Shown: positions 19,854 to 30,911 of the stretch, piece after piece
Numbering within the stretch: the first letter of the stretch is position 1
Layout of the letters: every line of letters starts with the position of its first letter
NCBI GenBank assembly: GCA_000585055.1
Contig: JEMX01000012.1
Location: forward strand, 2,075-66,074
Reading direction: 5' to 3'
Source: Candidatus Accumulibacter appositus
GTDB lineage: Bacteria > Pseudomonadota > Gammaproteobacteria > Burkholderiales > Rhodocyclaceae
Length of the DNA: 64,000 nt
The notes under the pieces: model-generated
Databases searched by the model: none
What the model was told of the DNA's origin: nothing
What the model saw: only the letters and a program-made list of their open reading frames with translations
Program-made: the position numbers and the translations under genes

Positions 19854-20297
19854 ATGGGGTCAACGAGCTACTCGCAGCCGGAAGTTCAGAGGGTTAGAGT
19901 GGATAAGCTGGATAAGCTGAATAGGGTGGATAAGATGGCGGATATCGAGAAGGCGATCGGCAATCACGCGCTCTGGATGTCGCATCTGCGGGACGCCATC
20001 GTTCAGGCGCATCCGAGCGTCGACGTGGCCGAAGTCCGGGCGGAAGACCAGTGCGAATTCGGCAAGTGGCTGTATGACCCGTGCCTGTCGGTTGAAGACC
20101 GGGCGAGCAGCGTTTACCAGGATGTGAAACGCTTGCACGCCGACTTCCATCGGCTGGCCGCGCGGGTAATCGAACTGGCGGCGTCCGGGAGACCACTCGA
20201 TGCCTACGCGCTGCTCTATGGCGAGTACATCACCATGTCCGGCCGCCTCGCCATCGCCATGCGCGCGTGGCAGGACCGGCTGAAAGGCTCCTCGTGA
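19854..20297 (+). CDS. Stand-alone CZB (chemoreceptor zinc-binding) domain protein
   Basis: A 147-aa soluble protein made almost only of a CZB domain: NHALWMSHLRDAI, then CEFGKWLYDP, and LHADFHRLAARVIELA. These supply the His, Cys and two His ligands of the zinc-binding motif. CZB domains usually sit at the ends of chemoreceptors or diguanylate cyclases and sense zinc or hypochlorous acid; a free-standing one may act in trans. The first 27 residues contain three near repeats of VDKL/LDKL/VDKM from a repeated TGGATAAG motif, so the conserved protein may start at ATG 19935. TAGAAT lies seven bases before ATG 19854. Confidence 0.8.
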   Translation: MGSTSYSQPEVQRVRVDKLDKLNRVDKMADIEKAIGNHALWMSHLRDAIVQAHPSVDVAEVRAEDQCEFGKWLYDPCLSVEDRASSVYQDVKRLHADFHRLAARVIELAASGRPLDAYALLYGEYITMSGRLAIAMRAWQDRLKGSS

Positions 20298-20320
20298 GCT
20301 CGGCAGCCGCGCTTAATGTG

Positions 20321-20440
20321 AAAGTCGCGCAAGCGACTCACGAATCTCCTTTCTCCCCTCGCGGGAGAAAGGCCGGGAAAGAGGGGGAACGGTCATGACT
20401 TCCATGGTCGGTGGCATATCGACATGTCATGATCATTACC
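20321..20440. repeat. Dispersed structured repeat, copy 1
   Basis: About 120 bp aligned nearly end to end with 24941-25060. It has three palindromic parts: GTCGC/GCGAC near 20324-20336, a CTTTCTCCC/GGGAGAAAG hairpin (about 20350-20371), and outer arms AACGGTCATGAC (20388-20399) and GTCATGATCATT (20426-20437). The right arm overlaps the stop codon (TTA on the plus strand, 20436-20438) of the cNMP-binding gene. It resembles REP/BIME or MITE-type non-coding elements; no known family name is claimed. Confidence 0.8.
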
Positions 20441-20918
20441 ACGGCTCGCCTGACGGCGTGATCGCCATGTAGTGCACCGCCAGATCGTCGAGCGTGCGCA
20501 GGCGACGACTCAATTCCCTGGCCAGATTGAGCACGATCAGGGTAAAGGTCGGTAGATCGGACTCGTAGATGAGGAACAGGTCGCCGTTGGACAGTGCCAA
20601 GGCCGACACCGGTTCAAGCGCCCGCACCGTTGCCGAGCGGCGCTGCATGTCGATCAGCTCCATCTCCCCAAAAACGTCACCGACTTTCAGCACCGCGAGG
20701 CGCTTTTCGAAGTGGCCATCTTCGGCAGCGCTTGCCTTCAGAACTTCGACGGAGCCACTGCAAATGATGAACAGGGTGTCGCCGTCGTCGCCCTCGCTGA
20801 CGATCGCCTCGCCGGCTGCAAAGTTCAGCTCGCTCAGCAAGGGGATGATCGCCGCCATCGCACGATCGTCTACGCCGCCGAACAGCGCTTGTTCCTGCAA
20901 GAATTGGATGGTGGTCAT
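20436..20918 (-). CDS. Cyclic-nucleotide-binding domain protein without DNA-binding domain
   Basis: A 160-aa protein consisting of one cNMP-binding beta-barrel: GEAIVSEGDDGDTLFIICSG, then GDVFGEMELIDMQRRSATVRA, which is the phosphate-binding cassette region. There is no C-terminal helix-turn-helix, so it is not a Crp/Fnr transcription factor; such proteins usually bind a nucleotide and act by protein contact. Its C-terminus (PSGEPW) is followed directly by the repeat element at 20321-20440, whose end contributes the stop codon. Confidence 0.88.
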   Translation of the reverse strand: MTTIQFLQEQALFGGVDDRAMAAIIPLLSELNFAAGEAIVSEGDDGDTLFIICSGSVEVLKASAAEDGHFEKRLAVLKVGDVFGEMELIDMQRRSATVRALEPVSALALSNGDLFLIYESDLPTFTLIVLNLARELSRRLRTLDDLAVHYMAITPSGEPW

Positions 20919-21036
20919 GGCTAGTAGGCTCCTGCTGTTGACTTCGACGGCGCACCGCGGAAGGTGCTGAATGCTGGCGGCTAAGTCACCACGTCACACA
21001 AGTTCCGCGTTCTCTCTCGACTTGTTGCCTGAGGCT

Positions 21037-23382
<2,346 letters not shown>

Positions 23383-23445
23383 AGGCGGGCCCCCTGGGCC
23401 TTTCAGGCCGCTTCAACGGTCATGACAGACGAGGCTGGTCAACGA

Positions 23446-23467
23446 CAAGCCCGCCGAAGCGGGCTTG
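23446..23467. terminator. Hairpin terminator between convergent genes
   Basis: CAAGCCCGC (23446-23454), loop CGAA, GCGGGCTTG (23459-23467). It lies between the L,D-transpeptidase gene and the convergent CHRD gene and can serve both strands; the flanking T-rich tract is short. Confidence 0.75.
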
Positions 23468-23490
23468 TTGTCGCGTTGACGTCGAATCAC

Positions 23491-24006
23491 TTACTGCTTA
23501 CGGCGGCGCGACGCGGCGAGACCAGCGAGGCCAAGGCCAAGAAGGCCGAGCATGGCTGGTTCGGGAACGGCCCCAGGGATGACCTGGCCGCGAATTTCAC
23601 CACCCGGATTCTGTGCGGTATGCAGGTTGATATACCAGTTTCCCGCCAGTAGATCCGTGATCTGCTGGGCGCTAATGGTCGTTGCACCGATATTCGGGTT
23701 CGGAAGAAGACCAATGAGCGCTCCGATATTCACCTGCACACCGGCATTCACCCCAGGGGCCGCCGGGCCGTGGAAATGCATCCCAACCAAAGGGCCGGAC
23801 AGGCCGCTAAATGCTATGTTCCAGGCGAGAGATCCTGAGACGTTGTCAATAGTCCCGGAAGCGGAACCCGTCGCCATGGACGGGTTGGTCGGGAATTCCT
23901 GGGCTGAATTGATGGTGGCCGACCATGGAATGATGGTCGCCTGAGTGGCTGCAGAAACAAGCATTCCGGCCATGGCAATCAAGCCGACCAACGTCTTTTT
24001 CATCAT
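23491..24006 (-). CDS. CHRD-domain protein with PEP-CTERM sorting signal
   Basis: A 171-aa exported protein. The signal peptide MMKKTLVGLIAMAGMLVSAATQA precedes a CHRD (chordin-like) domain with GMHFHGPAAPGVNAGVQV and the terminal NLHTAQNPGGEIRGQV. A PEP-CTERM tail follows: VPEPAMLGLLGLGLAGLAA then RRRK, which is recognised by exosortase/EpsH systems linked to exopolysaccharide. No exosortase is in the window. CHRD domains have no established enzymatic role in bacteria. The protein is expected at the cell surface or in the matrix. Confidence 0.93.
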   Translation of the reverse strand: MMKKTLVGLIAMAGMLVSAATQATIIPWSATINSAQEFPTNPSMATGSASGTIDNVSGSLAWNIAFSGLSGPLVGMHFHGPAAPGVNAGVQVNIGALIGLLPNPNIGATTISAQQITDLLAGNWYINLHTAQNPGGEIRGQVIPGAVPEPAMLGLLGLGLAGLAASRRRKQ

Positions 24007-24141
24007 TGAGACACTCCTTGGCTAAGTGATCAGAATTGCCTCTACACGGTAAGCAATTTGCGGGCCAGAAAAAAACACTCAGCGGATCAACCGGATGGAA
24101 GAGCATCTTTCCCGAGGTGTAAAAATTCCCGACAGTTTTCG

Positions 24142-24900
24142 TCAAGAAATACTCTCGCAGACTTCGCCGCTGGGCAGCGCGCCAGCGCCGAAACTACGTT
24201 CGACCAGGGTCGTCAGACCGTCCCGGTGGCGGACGAGCAGGGTTGACGCGCGGGTCCCGTAGTCTTCGGAGCGCACGAAGACCGCCGAAAGGATGCGCTC
24301 CCAGGCCAGCGGTACGCCGGTCTCCGGCAGGTGCGAGTCGGCAACGATTTCCTGGTCGGCGAGCAGATCGAAGAAGGCTGCCTGGCTCGGCAGCTCGGCC
24401 AGGGCTTTCGCGAAGCTCGCTTTGGCAGTCGCCAGCTTGGGCCACGGGGTGTCGAGAAGGTGGTTGGAGAGGCCGTAGATGCCGGGACCCAGGACGCGTG
24501 GCGGACTATCGCCGCGGTTCGTGTAGTAGGCCAGCTGCTGGCCATCGGCAACAAAGAGGTTGAAGCCGTTGTAGTCGGCGGCCCGCGCCGCGACCTGTGT
24601 AAGGTACGCAGCCGGGCTGGCCGCGCCGGTAAGGAAGTCGGCGACCAGGGCGCCGCGCGAGTGCACATTGGTAGCCGCCTGGCCACCCTCACGATAATTG
24701 GTGAGCGCCGCGAAACGCTGTTCGCGGCTGATTCCCAACCAGGTGCCGCCGGCTTCGAGATCGCGGCCCGCCAACACCTGCGGCGCTTCCGGCCAGAACG
24801 CGGCAGCCGCCGACGGGCGCGCAAAGAACTCGTCGCGGTTGGCGGCGACGACCAGGGGATAGTCCGCATGTGCCTGCCAGGCGATCAGGATCAGGCACAT
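24142..24900 (-). CDS. NRDE-family (TANGO2-like) protein
   Basis: A 252-aa protein beginning MCLILIAWQAHADYPLVVAANRDEFFARP, the typical opening with the N-terminal Cys2 and the NRDE motif. TWLGISREQRFAALTNYREG and YGLSNHLLDTPWPK also belong to the family. The eukaryotic homologue TANGO2 is linked to haem and lipid metabolism; bacterial function is unknown. The Cys2 may be exposed as a nucleophile after Met removal, as in Ntn hydrolases. A repeat element lies between this gene and ygfZ. Confidence 0.92.
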   Translation of the reverse strand: MCLILIAWQAHADYPLVVAANRDEFFARPSAAAAFWPEAPQVLAGRDLEAGGTWLGISREQRFAALTNYREGGQAATNVHSRGALVADFLTGAASPAAYLTQVAARAADYNGFNLFVADGQQLAYYTNRGDSPPRVLGPGIYGLSNHLLDTPWPKLATAKASFAKALAELPSQAAFFDLLADQEIVADSHLPETGVPLAWERILSAVFVRSEDYGTRASTLLVRHRDGLTTLVERSFGAGALPSGEVCESIS

Positions 24901-24940
24901 TGCTGAAAGATCCGGACTGCGCCCCTGCTTCGCTGAACGA

Positions 24941-25060
24941 AATAGTCGCGACAGCGACTCACGAAGCTCCTTTCTCCCCGCGCGGGAGAAGGGTTGGGGA
25001 AGAGGGGGAAACGGTCCTGACTTCCATCATCTGGGCGTCTCGACTGTCATGACCGTTACC
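24941..25060. repeat. Dispersed structured repeat, copy 2
   Basis: Second copy of the repeat at 20321-20440, in the same orientation, with scattered substitutions. The palindromic parts are kept: GTCGC/GCGAC, the CTTTCTCCC-type hairpin and the outer arms AACGGTCCTGAC (25010-25021) and GTCATGACCGTT (25046-25057). Its end forms the first bases of the ygfZ stop (TTA, 25056-25058), exactly as in copy 1. Confidence 0.8.
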
Positions 25061-26072
25061 GTGCAAGCGGCTGCAGGTCGATATGCGCGCCGCCCGGGGC
25101 GGCAATTTCCAGATCGCCGGCGGCGGCGAAACTCTCCTGGACAATCGCCAGCGCGTCGTAACCACCGCTCGGCGCCGGAGCCGCATTGGCGACCATGCCG
25201 CAGGGATGCTCCGGACTGGCCGGCGAATAGATCTTGGTGCCGGGAGCAATCGGGCTACTCGAATGGGCGCGGTACAGATGACGCTTGACCTTGCCCAGAT
25301 ACTGCGTGCGGGCAATTATTTCCTGGCCCGGATAGCAGCCCTTGTGGAAACTGACGCCGCCCAGTTGCTCGAAGTTGGCCATCTGCGGGACGAACTCTTC
25401 CCTCGTGCCACTGGTAATCAGGGGGATGCCGGCGTCGATGTCCAGCCACTGCCAGACCCGGGTACCGACCGGCCGCGCCGCCGGCAGTAGCGCTTGCCAG
25501 AGCCTGGCCGCGGCCTCGTTGTCGACGAGCACTTCGAAGCGCTGCTGGTCCAGGCGGATGACGAGGCCATCGGCCGAAGCCGTGCAGCGAAGCGCTGCGT
25601 CAGGAAGCGCAAGGCCGGCCGCATGCAACGCCTGTTCGGCGTGTGGGCCTGATACACCGATGATCTGACGAGCGTCAGAGAGGTCGACGATGCGCACCTT
25701 GCTGCGCAGTACGAACATCTGCAGGCGCTTGAGAATTGCCGGCAGCAGGTCGGCCGACAGTTGCAGTTGATAGCTGGGACCACTGCGAAAAACGAGAAAG
25801 CTGGCCAACATGCGACCTTTTGCCGAGCACCAGGCAGAATGCTGCGCCTCCCCGTCGGCAAGATGCTTGACGTCGCTGGTCAGCTGCTGGTGCAGAAAAG
25901 ATGCCGCATCGGCGCCACCGACTTCAATCACCCCGAGATGGACCAGCGGCGAGGCTATGGTCGCCTCGGCTCCTGCCAGCAGCTCTGCGGCGGCGTCGCC
26001 GAAATCCGCGACCAGGTCCTGGTCGATGTGTGCTCCTGAAGCACAAAGAAACTCCTGCCAGTTTGCGTTCAT
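25056..26072 (-). CDS. ygfZ: Folate-binding protein YgfZ/GcvT-like (Fe-S cluster maintenance)
   Basis: A 338-aa GcvT-fold protein that supports tetrahydrofolate-dependent repair or assembly of Fe-S proteins such as MiaB in E. coli. The diagnostic KGCYPGQEIIARTQYLGKVKR is present about residues 230-250, with the invariant Cys. HLADGEAQHSAWCSAKGRMLA is typical of the N-terminal half. It is divergent from mltG, an arrangement common in betaproteobacteria. Its TAA stop is formed by the end of repeat copy 2. Confidence 0.94.
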   Translation of the reverse strand: MNANWQEFLCASGAHIDQDLVADFGDAAAELLAGAEATIASPLVHLGVIEVGGADAASFLHQQLTSDVKHLADGEAQHSAWCSAKGRMLASFLVFRSGPSYQLQLSADLLPAILKRLQMFVLRSKVRIVDLSDARQIIGVSGPHAEQALHAAGLALPDAALRCTASADGLVIRLDQQRFEVLVDNEAAARLWQALLPAARPVGTRVWQWLDIDAGIPLITSGTREEFVPQMANFEQLGGVSFHKGCYPGQEIIARTQYLGKVKRHLYRAHSSSPIAPGTKIYSPASPEHPCGMVANAAPAPSGGYDALAIVQESFAAAGDLEIAAPGGAHIDLQPLAR

Positions 26073-26282
26073 CGTTAAGTCGTTCTCGTCAATTGTTCGG
26101 GGCCGGCCGCCTCATGGTCTTCGCGGGCGAGCCAGTTTTGGCGACTGGCCGGGGCTTCGAGGAACTCTGACCTGGTCGACAGCGGCTGAGTTCAGCCGCG
26201 CAGCTTTCGGCTATTATACGGGCCACCAGTCGAAGTTCGTCCTCACCTCCCAGCCCCGCAGACTGTGCGCTGCGTCGGATTG

Positions 26283-27284
26283 ATGCGCAAACACCTCCTC
26301 AAGCTGTTCCTTTTCACCGCCATTGCTGTCCTTCTGCTGACTGCCGCGGCTGCCTGGATAGTGCTGGCCCCGGTCGCCCTGAAGGGGGAGCAGGTCGATT
26401 TCACGATCGTTCCCGGGAGCAGTATGCGCGTCGCGGCGCGGGAGCTCGCGGCGGCGGGCGTCGAGCTCGAGCCATGGGTTCTGATTCTTCTCGGCAAGCT
26501 GATGCGCGTCGATACCTCGATCAAGGCCGGCAGTTACGAAATCCTTGCCGGCATTACACCGCTGGAGCTGCTGAAGAAGTTGACCCGCGGTGACGTCACG
26601 CAAGCTGAAGTCGCTTTCATCGAAGGATGGACTTTCCGCCAGATGCGCGAACGTATCGACGCGCATCCGGATCTGCGCCACGACACCCAGGACCTGCCGG
26701 AAGCGGAAATCATGCGCCTGATCGGTGCGCCGGAAGAGGTTGCCGAGGGCCTTTTCTTTCCGGATACCTACTTCTTTGCCAAGCGCAGCAGCGATGTCGA
26801 CCTGCTTGCCAGAGCCTACCGTTCGATGCAGCAGCATCTGGCACGCGCCTGGCAGGAGAGGGCGGCCGAGCTACCGTATGAAGAGCCCTACCAGGCCTTG
26901 ATCATGGCCTCGATCGTCGAAAAGGAAACCGGCCGTGCCGATGATCGACCGCTGGTTGCCGGGGTGTTCGTCAATCGCCTGCGCCAGGGAATGCTGCTGC
27001 AGACCGATCCGACGGTGATCTACGGTATCGGCGAAAGCTTCGACGGCAATCTGCGCAAGCGTGACCTGCGTACCGACACGCCGTACAACACCTATACCCG
27101 GCCTGGTCTGCCACCGACGCCGATCGCCATGCCCGGCCTCGCTTCCCTGCAAGCGGCTCTGCATCCGCCGCCCACCGAGGCCCTTTATTTTGTTGCGCGC
27201 GGAGATGGCAGCAGCCAGTTTTCACCGACTCTTGACGAGCACAATCGCGCCGTCAGGCGCTTTCAGAAAGGCGGAAGACCGTGA
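26283..27284 (+). CDS. mltG: Endolytic murein transglycosylase MltG
   Basis: Cleaves nascent glycan strands, terminating chain growth in peptidoglycan. The 333-aa protein is anchored by one N-terminal membrane segment ([20 protein letters not shown]). The YceG domain holds the catalytic Glu in [27 protein letters not shown] and the [12 protein letters not shown] and [18 protein letters not shown] motifs. ATG 26283 is preferred to a GTG at 26265. It overlaps tmk by four bases (GTGA), starting a tight operon with tmk, holB and pilZ. Confidence 0.95.
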   Translation: MRKHLLKLFLFTAIAVLLLTAAAAWIVLAPVALKGEQVDFTIVPGSSMRVAARELAAAGVELEPWVLILLGKLMRVDTSIKAGSYEILAGITPLELLKKLTRGDVTQAEVAFIEGWTFRQMRERIDAHPDLRHDTQDLPEAEIMRLIGAPEEVAEGLFFPDTYFFAKRSSDVDLLARAYRSMQQHLARAWQERAAELPYEEPYQALIMASIVEKETGRADDRPLVAGVFVNRLRQGMLLQTDPTVIYGIGESFDGNLRKRDLRTDTPYNTYTRPGLPPTPIAMPGLASLQAALHPPPTEALYFVARGDGSSQFSPTLDEHNRAVRRFQKGGRP

Positions 27285-27922
27285 GTGCGAGTCAGAGCGA
27301 GCGTCGACAGCGCGGCAAGTTCATCACTTTCGAGGGCATCGACGGCGCCGGCAAGAGCAGTCATATTGCCGGCGCCGCGGCGCTCGTTCGCGGCCGCGGG
27401 TTGAACGTGCTGACGACCCGTGAGCCCGGCGGCACCGCGCTTGGCGAAAAGCTTCGCGAGCTGCTGTTGCACGAAGCGATGCACCTCGAGACCGAAGCGC
27501 TGCTGATGTTCGCTGCTCGCCGCGAACACCTCGAACGGGTCATCGAACCGGCTCTGGCGTGCGGCGACTGGGTCATCTGCGACCGCTTCAGCGACGCCAC
27601 CTACGCCTATCAGAGCGGCGGGCGCGGTCTCGACAAGGCGAAGTTCGCGCAACTCGAACGGTGGGTCCACGGTCACCTGCAGCCGGACTTGACGCTGCTT
27701 TTCGACTTGCCGTCGTCGATCGCCAGCCAGCGCATTGCCGCTCAAGCCCGCCAGCTGGACCGCTTCGAGCAGGAGCGCGCCGAGTTTCATGAGCGCGTGC
27801 GCCGCGCCTACCTGGAGCGTGCGGCGGCAGCGCCGCAACGAATTCACTGTATCGACGCCAGCCAGGCGCCAGATATAATCAAGACTTTGCTTCAAGAAGC
27901 CATCGTAGAGCACTGTTTATGA
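27281..27922 (+). CDS. tmk: Thymidylate kinase
   Basis: Phosphorylates dTMP to dTDP. The 213-aa protein has the P-loop [12 protein letters not shown] near residue 20, the DR motif [17 protein letters not shown] and the [16 protein letters not shown] stretch of the dTMP site. The lid region is short. GTG start overlapping mltG, stop overlapping holB as ATGA; all three are translationally coupled. The order mltG-tmk-holB-pilZ-tatD is the same as in Pseudomonas. Confidence 0.96.
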   Translation: MSASQSERRQRGKFITFEGIDGAGKSSHIAGAAALVRGRGLNVLTTREPGGTALGEKLRELLLHEAMHLETEALLMFAARREHLERVIEPALACGDWVICDRFSDATYAYQSGGRGLDKAKFAQLERWVHGHLQPDLTLLFDLPSSIASQRIAAQARQLDRFEQERAEFHERVRRAYLERAAAAPQRIHCIDASQAPDIIKTLLQEAIVEHCL

Positions 27923-28950
27923 ACATAATTGAAATGCACAGCCAGGGCTGGCAGCAGCTTCGAGAACGGCGGGCAGAGTTGCCGCACGCGCTGCTGATTT
28001 CCGGCCAGCGCGGGATCGGCAAGTTCGCGTTGGCGGAGAGCTTCGCCGCCTCGCTGCTCTGCGAAGCGCTCACCGAGGCGGGCACTGCCTGCGGGCGCTG
28101 CCCCGCTTGCGGCTGGCTGGCACAAGGCAACCACCCGGATCTCCGCCTATTGCAGCCGAACGCGCTCGCCGAAGGCGAGGGGAGTGATGCGGCTGCGGGC
28201 GACAAGAGCGGCAAGAAAAAAGCCAGTCAGCAGATCACCATTGATCAGGTGCGTGCGCTCGATGAGTTCCTGCATGTCGGCACCCACCGTCATGGCGCCC
28301 GCGTGATCTTGCTCAACCCCGCCGAAGCCATGAATCGGGCGACGGCAAATGCAATTCTTAAAGCACTCGAAGAACCGATTGCAGGTACCTTATTTATATT
28401 GGTTTCAAGTGAGCCGTACCGCTTGCTGCCGACGATTCGCAGCCGCTGCCAGACAATTCCCATGCGACCGCCACCCGCGGCCCGTGCGGTCGCCTGGCTG
28501 CGCCATGCCGGCGTCCGCGACGGCGAACAGTGGCTGGCACTTGCCGGTGGCTCGCCGCTGCTGGCACTCGAACTCAGTGCCAAGGGCGAACGCGTGCTGC
28601 TCGATTCCCTGCTCGGGCAGGTATCGCGTGGCAGAGGCCTCGATGCCGTGGCTGCGGCGGCAGTGGTCGACAAGGCGGTGAAGGCAGAGAAGCGCCCGGC
28701 GCCATTGAAGCGTACGCTCGAGTGGTCCCAGAAGTGGTTGTTCGATCTGACCCTGGTCAGCCAGGGCTTGCCGCCGCGCTACTTCGTCGCGCACGCGCCG
28801 CAGTTGCTGCGTCTGGCGCAGGGCATCGATACCCGCAAGCTCTTGGCATTCAATCGAAAGGCGATACAATACAAAGCCCAGTGCGAGCAACCCGTGAATA
28901 GCCGCCTGTTTCTCGAAGAGTTTTTCCTGAACTACGTACGGCTTTTCTGA
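27919..28950 (+). CDS. holB: DNA polymerase III subunit delta prime
   Basis: Clamp-loader subunit that completes the gamma complex for loading the beta clamp. The 343-aa protein contains a degenerate P-loop ([13 protein letters not shown]), zinc-module cysteines [18 protein letters not shown], and the sensor-type [10 protein letters not shown]. It lacks ATPase function by family knowledge. An insertion of charged residues (about 80-95, [18 protein letters not shown]) precedes [18 protein letters not shown] overlap with tmk; 22 bp ahead of pilZ. Confidence 0.95.
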   Translation: MNIIEMHSQGWQQLRERRAELPHALLISGQRGIGKFALAESFAASLLCEALTEAGTACGRCPACGWLAQGNHPDLRLLQPNALAEGEGSDAAAGDKSGKKKASQQITIDQVRALDEFLHVGTHRHGARVILLNPAEAMNRATANAILKALEEPIAGTLFILVSSEPYRLLPTIRSRCQTIPMRPPPAARAVAWLRHAGVRDGEQWLALAGGSPLLALELSAKGERVLLDSLLGQVSRGRGLDAVAAAAVVDKAVKAEKRPAPLKRTLEWSQKWLFDLTLVSQGLPPRYFVAHAPQLLRLAQGIDTRKLLAFNRKAIQYKAQCEQPVNSRLFLEEFFLNYVRLF

Positions 28951-28972
28951 ACCTCCCGAGGGGATAGGGGAT

Positions 28973-29353
28973 ATGGCAGAAGCAGACAGTCGCAAGCAAG
29001 CCGCCACTGGCTCTCCACGCCCGAGCGTATTGTCGCTGAACATCAACTCGAAATCGGCGCTGTACGCGGCGTATATGCCGCTGTTGCGCAACGGCGGAAT
29101 TTTCATTCCGACGACCCGCAATTACGCCATCGCTGACGAGGTATTCATGTTGTTGTCGCTGATCGACGATCCAGCCAAGCTGCCGATTGCCGGTACGGTG
29201 GTCTGGATCACCCCGGTCGGCGCCCAGAACAACAAGGCGCAAGGTATTGGGGTGCACTTCAACAACGACGAAGGCGGTCTCGAAGCCAAAAGGCGCATCG
29301 AAGGCCTTCTCGGCGGCGTGATGCAGTCTGGTCGCCCGACCCATACGATCTGA
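28973..29353 (+). CDS. pilZ: PilZ-domain protein (type IV pilus biogenesis PilZ)
   Basis: A 126-aa PilZ-fold protein. LRNGGIFIPTTRNYAIADEVFMLL and IAGTVVWITPVGAQNNKAQGIGVHF match the founding PilZ of Pseudomonas type IV pili. The c-di-GMP RxxxR and D/NxSxxG signatures are not clearly present, as in the founding PilZ, which does not bind c-di-GMP and instead acts with PilB and FimX. The neighbours holB and tatD give the same order as in Pseudomonas. A GAGGGGATAGGGG purine tract precedes the ATG. Confidence 0.93.
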   Translation: MAEADSRKQAATGSPRPSVLSLNINSKSALYAAYMPLLRNGGIFIPTTRNYAIADEVFMLLSLIDDPAKLPIAGTVVWITPVGAQNNKAQGIGVHFNNDEGGLEAKRRIEGLLGGVMQSGRPTHTI

Positions 29354-29376
29354 GGAATACCTGCCGAAGAACACCG

Positions 29377-30159
29377 ATGCTGATCGACTCGCACTGCCAT
29401 CTCGACTTTCCGGATCTGTCGGAACGAATCGCGTCAATCCTCGACTTGATGAAGGATAACGAAGTGGCATGCGCGGTGTGCATTGGCGTCACGCTCGAAG
29501 ACTTGGGTCGGGTGCTGGCGCTGGCCGAAAGCTGGCCTGCGATTCTGGCTTCGGTCGGCGTCCATCCCGAGGCCACCGCCGGACGCGAACCCTCGGTCGG
29601 CGAGCTGGTCGAGCTGGCTGCTCATCCGCGAGTCATTGCCATTGGCGAGACCGGTCTCGATTACTACTGGCACAAGGACGCACCGGAGTGGCAACGCGAA
29701 CGCTTTCGCACCCACATTCGCGCCGCCCGCGAAGCGCAGAAACCCTTGGTGATTCATACCCGCGAGGCGGCTGCCGACACACTGCGGCTGATGCAGGAGG
29801 AGGGGGCTGCGGCGGCCGGCGGGGTGATGCACTGCTTCACCGAGAGCTGGCCGGTCGCCGAGCAAGCGCTGGCACAGGGCTTCTACATTTCGATGTCCGG
29901 CATCGTGACCTTCAAGAAGGCCGCCATCGTGCGCGACGTGGCGCAGCGCGTGCCGCTCGACCGTCTGCTGCTTGAAACCGATTCTCCCTATCTTTCCCCG
30001 GTTCCCCATCGCGGCAAAACCAACCAGCCTGGCTACGTAAAACACGTCGCCGAAGAGGTCGCGCGCCTGCGTGGCCTCACTTACCAGGAAGTGGTTGAGG
30101 CCACGACGGAGAACTTTTTCCGCCTGTTCCCAGAAGCCCGTTCGAAAGTTGCTCGATGA
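29377..30159 (+). CDS. TatD-family metal-dependent DNase
   Basis: A 260-aa amidohydrolase-fold metalloprotein: MLIDSHCHLDF (first metal site), IGETGLDYYWHKD, LVIHTREAAADT, MHCFTESW and LETDSPYLSPVPHRGKTN. All metal ligands are present. TatD enzymes have 3'-5' exonuclease activity on DNA and are linked to DNA repair and RNA quality control. Follows pilZ by 23 bp and overlaps the ankyrin gene by four bases. Confidence 0.95.
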   Translation: MLIDSHCHLDFPDLSERIASILDLMKDNEVACAVCIGVTLEDLGRVLALAESWPAILASVGVHPEATAGREPSVGELVELAAHPRVIAIGETGLDYYWHKDAPEWQRERFRTHIRAAREAQKPLVIHTREAAADTLRLMQEEGAAAAGGVMHCFTESWPVAEQALAQGFYISMSGIVTFKKAAIVRDVAQRVPLDRLLLETDSPYLSPVPHRGKTNQPGYVKHVAEEVARLRGLTYQEVVEATTENFFRLFPEARSKVAR

Positions 30160-30911
30160 AGACACTCGTTCTGCTGTTTGCCCTGCTTCTGCCCAGCCTC
30201 GCCACGGCAGGCGCCCAGGAAGATATGGAGGAGGCGCTGATCTCTGGCGATACCTCGTGGGCCCTCAAGTTGCTCGACAAGGGCATGGACGTCAACTCGG
30301 TAGACGCTGCCGGCAACACCTTGCTGATGCAGGCTGTGCAGCGTGACAACGCCGACTTGCTGGGCCAGCTGCTGCTACGCCGTGCACGCCTGAACACCCG
30401 CAATCGCAACGGCGAGACGGCGCTCAGCCTGGCCGCCTTCAAGGGTGATCTGCCGGTCGTGCAACGACTCGTCGAAGCCGGGGCGGACGTCAACCTCTAC
30501 GGTTGGCCGCCTCTGATCTACGCAGCGTTCAATGGCCACACGGCGGTCGTCAAGTACCTGCTCACGAGGGGTGCCGACGTCAATGCAAGAACCGAGACCG
30601 GTTCGACAGCGCTGTTCTTTGCGGCCCGCTTTGGACACCTGCAGATCGTCGAATTGCTGCTGCAGAACCAGGCCGATGCGACCATTGCCAACGATCGGGA
30701 TGCGACGGCTGACGCCTGGGCGCTGCAGACCGGGAATACCAATATCGCCGATATCCTGCGCCAGGCAAGAGACCAGACACGGGAGGCAAGGGCGCAGGCA
30801 AAGAAGGCAAGGGATCAAGCGAGGGAGGCAAGTGACCAGGCGGCCAGGGCCGAGCTCGAGGCCGAGCTCGGGGCCGATACCGAGGTTGATGAAAGCGAGC
30901 CGTCAAAGTGA
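30156..30911 (+). CDS. Exported ankyrin-repeat protein with C-terminal coiled coil
   Basis: A 251-aa protein with a signal peptide MKTLVLLFALLLPSLATAGA and about five ankyrin repeats (about residues 22-195), seen as repeated G-x-TALxxAA patterns such as NGETALSLAAFKGDLPVVQRL and TGSTALFFAARFGHLQIVEL. The C-terminus is a charged helix of repeated ARDQ/AREA units, rich in Ala, Arg and Glu, and likely coiled coil. It is coupled to tatD by ATGA overlap. Periplasmic ankyrin proteins of this kind occur in betaproteobacteria, binding partner unknown. Its end overlaps the convergent exonuclease gene by nine bases. Confidence 0.9.
   Translation: MKTLVLLFALLLPSLATAGAQEDMEEALISGDTSWALKLLDKGMDVNSVDAAGNTLLMQAVQRDNADLLGQLLLRRARLNTRNRNGETALSLAAFKGDLPVVQRLVEAGADVNLYGWPPLIYAAFNGHTAVVKYLLTRGADVNARTETGSTALFFAARFGHLQIVELLLQNQADATIANDRDATADAWALQTGNTNIADILRQARDQTREARAQAKKARDQAREASDQAARAELEAELGADTEVDESEPSK

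Noticed and set aside
19900..19935. TGGATAAG repeats as a short tandem array or CRISPR-like feature
   Set aside because: Only three short imperfect units inside a coding start region; no spacers or regular length.
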